Origin: an uncultured Butyricicoccus sp.
GTDB taxonomy: Bacteria > Bacillota > Clostridia > Oscillospirales > Butyricicoccaceae
Length of the DNA stretch: 5,176 bases
Assembly: GCA_910584935.1 (NCBI GenBank)
Contig: CAJUDU010000124.1
Coordinates: forward strand, 1 to 5,176
Direction of reading: 5' to 3'
Positions 5,136 through 5,176 of this stretch are shown here, in pieces (the stretch's first letter is position 1; every line of letters begins with the position of its first letter). The position numbers were made by a program, and so were the translations under genes. The notes under the pieces were generated by a model. It did not search any database. It had not been told where the DNA came from and worked only from the letters and a program-made list of their open reading frames with translations.

Positions 5136-5176
5136 AATTAGGTTACACAAGGTCAAACGACCCGTGTAGCCTAATT
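5136..5176. repeat. Long inverted repeat / hairpin at the right edge, possible terminator
   Basis: AATTAGGTTACAC (5136-5148) pairs with GTGTAGCCTAATT (5164-5176) over 13 positions with one non-Watson-Crick pair (T5144 with G5169), and an inner stem GGTC/GACC (5151-5154 with 5159-5162) closes an AAAC tetraloop. The one imperfect pair is a G-U wobble in plus-strand RNA but an A-C mismatch in minus-strand RNA, so the fold is better if transcribed rightwards. In the minus direction no T-run follows (GTAATGC), which argues against a terminator for a leftward upstream gene. The plus-direction tail lies beyond the window, so its role cannot be settled. Confidence 0.55.

Noticed and set aside
4965..5156. 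Longer start at 5156 giving a 755-residue fusion protein
   Set aside because: Family homology begins just after the ATG at 4964, which has a properly spaced Shine-Dalgarno site; the extension lacks family motifs and covers the predicted promoter.
1..5176. CRISPR array, tRNA or rRNA genes
   Set aside because: No regularly spaced direct repeats, no cloverleaf-like segment with a TTCRANY loop in context, and no rRNA-like sequence were seen on either strand.

Overview
The window looks like chromosomal or accessory DNA from a low-to-moderate GC Firmicute, most likely a gut-type Clostridia (Oscillospirales-like). This rests on the strong AGGAGG-type ribosome sites, an XRE/zinc-ribbon regulator of a kind common in Clostridia, intrinsic terminators, and the 5' end of a class C group II intron. 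The taxonomic call is inference; there is no rRNA or marker gene here.

All four credible genes read leftwards on the minus strand. From right to left: a hairpin at the right edge (5136-5176), a candidate promoter with a leader of about 100 nt, then a three-gene operon. Gene 1 (2889-4964) is a 691-residue fusion of a CitE-like TIM-barrel C-C bond lyase, a PRTase_2-type phosphoribosyltransferase and a C-terminal TRSP domain. Gene 2 (1843-2892) overlaps it by 4 bp (ATGA) and encodes a StiP-type protein, a PRTase_1 phosphoribosyltransferase with a C-terminal Pelota-like RNA-binding domain. Gene 3 (656-1801) starts 41 nt later and encodes a Gfo/Idh/MocA NAD(P)-dependent oxidoreductase. A 12-bp hairpin follows it. 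A separate promoter then drives a small XRE-family regulator with a treble-cysteine zinc ribbon (99-539), which ends in a strong bidirectional terminator. Directly beyond that terminator, at position 46 and running off the left edge, begins a group II intron in the class C insertion position.

The lyase, PRTase_2, TRSP and StiP/Pelota domains are those described by comparative genomics as the biosynthetic arm of tellurium-resistance (Ter) stress systems, proposed to make a nucleoside-like or ribosylated metabolite. Here they appear as a compact cassette with two features worth attention: the lyase is fused to the PRTase_2-TRSP protein, and a sugar-type dehydrogenase is added as third gene. No TerD-type protein, ATP-grasp ligase or HAD phosphatase is present in the window. 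A plausible reading is that the lyase makes a carbon acceptor, the two PRTases attach or remodel ribose 5-phosphate, and the dehydrogenase oxidises or reduces the product. That pathway order is inference, not seen in the sequence.
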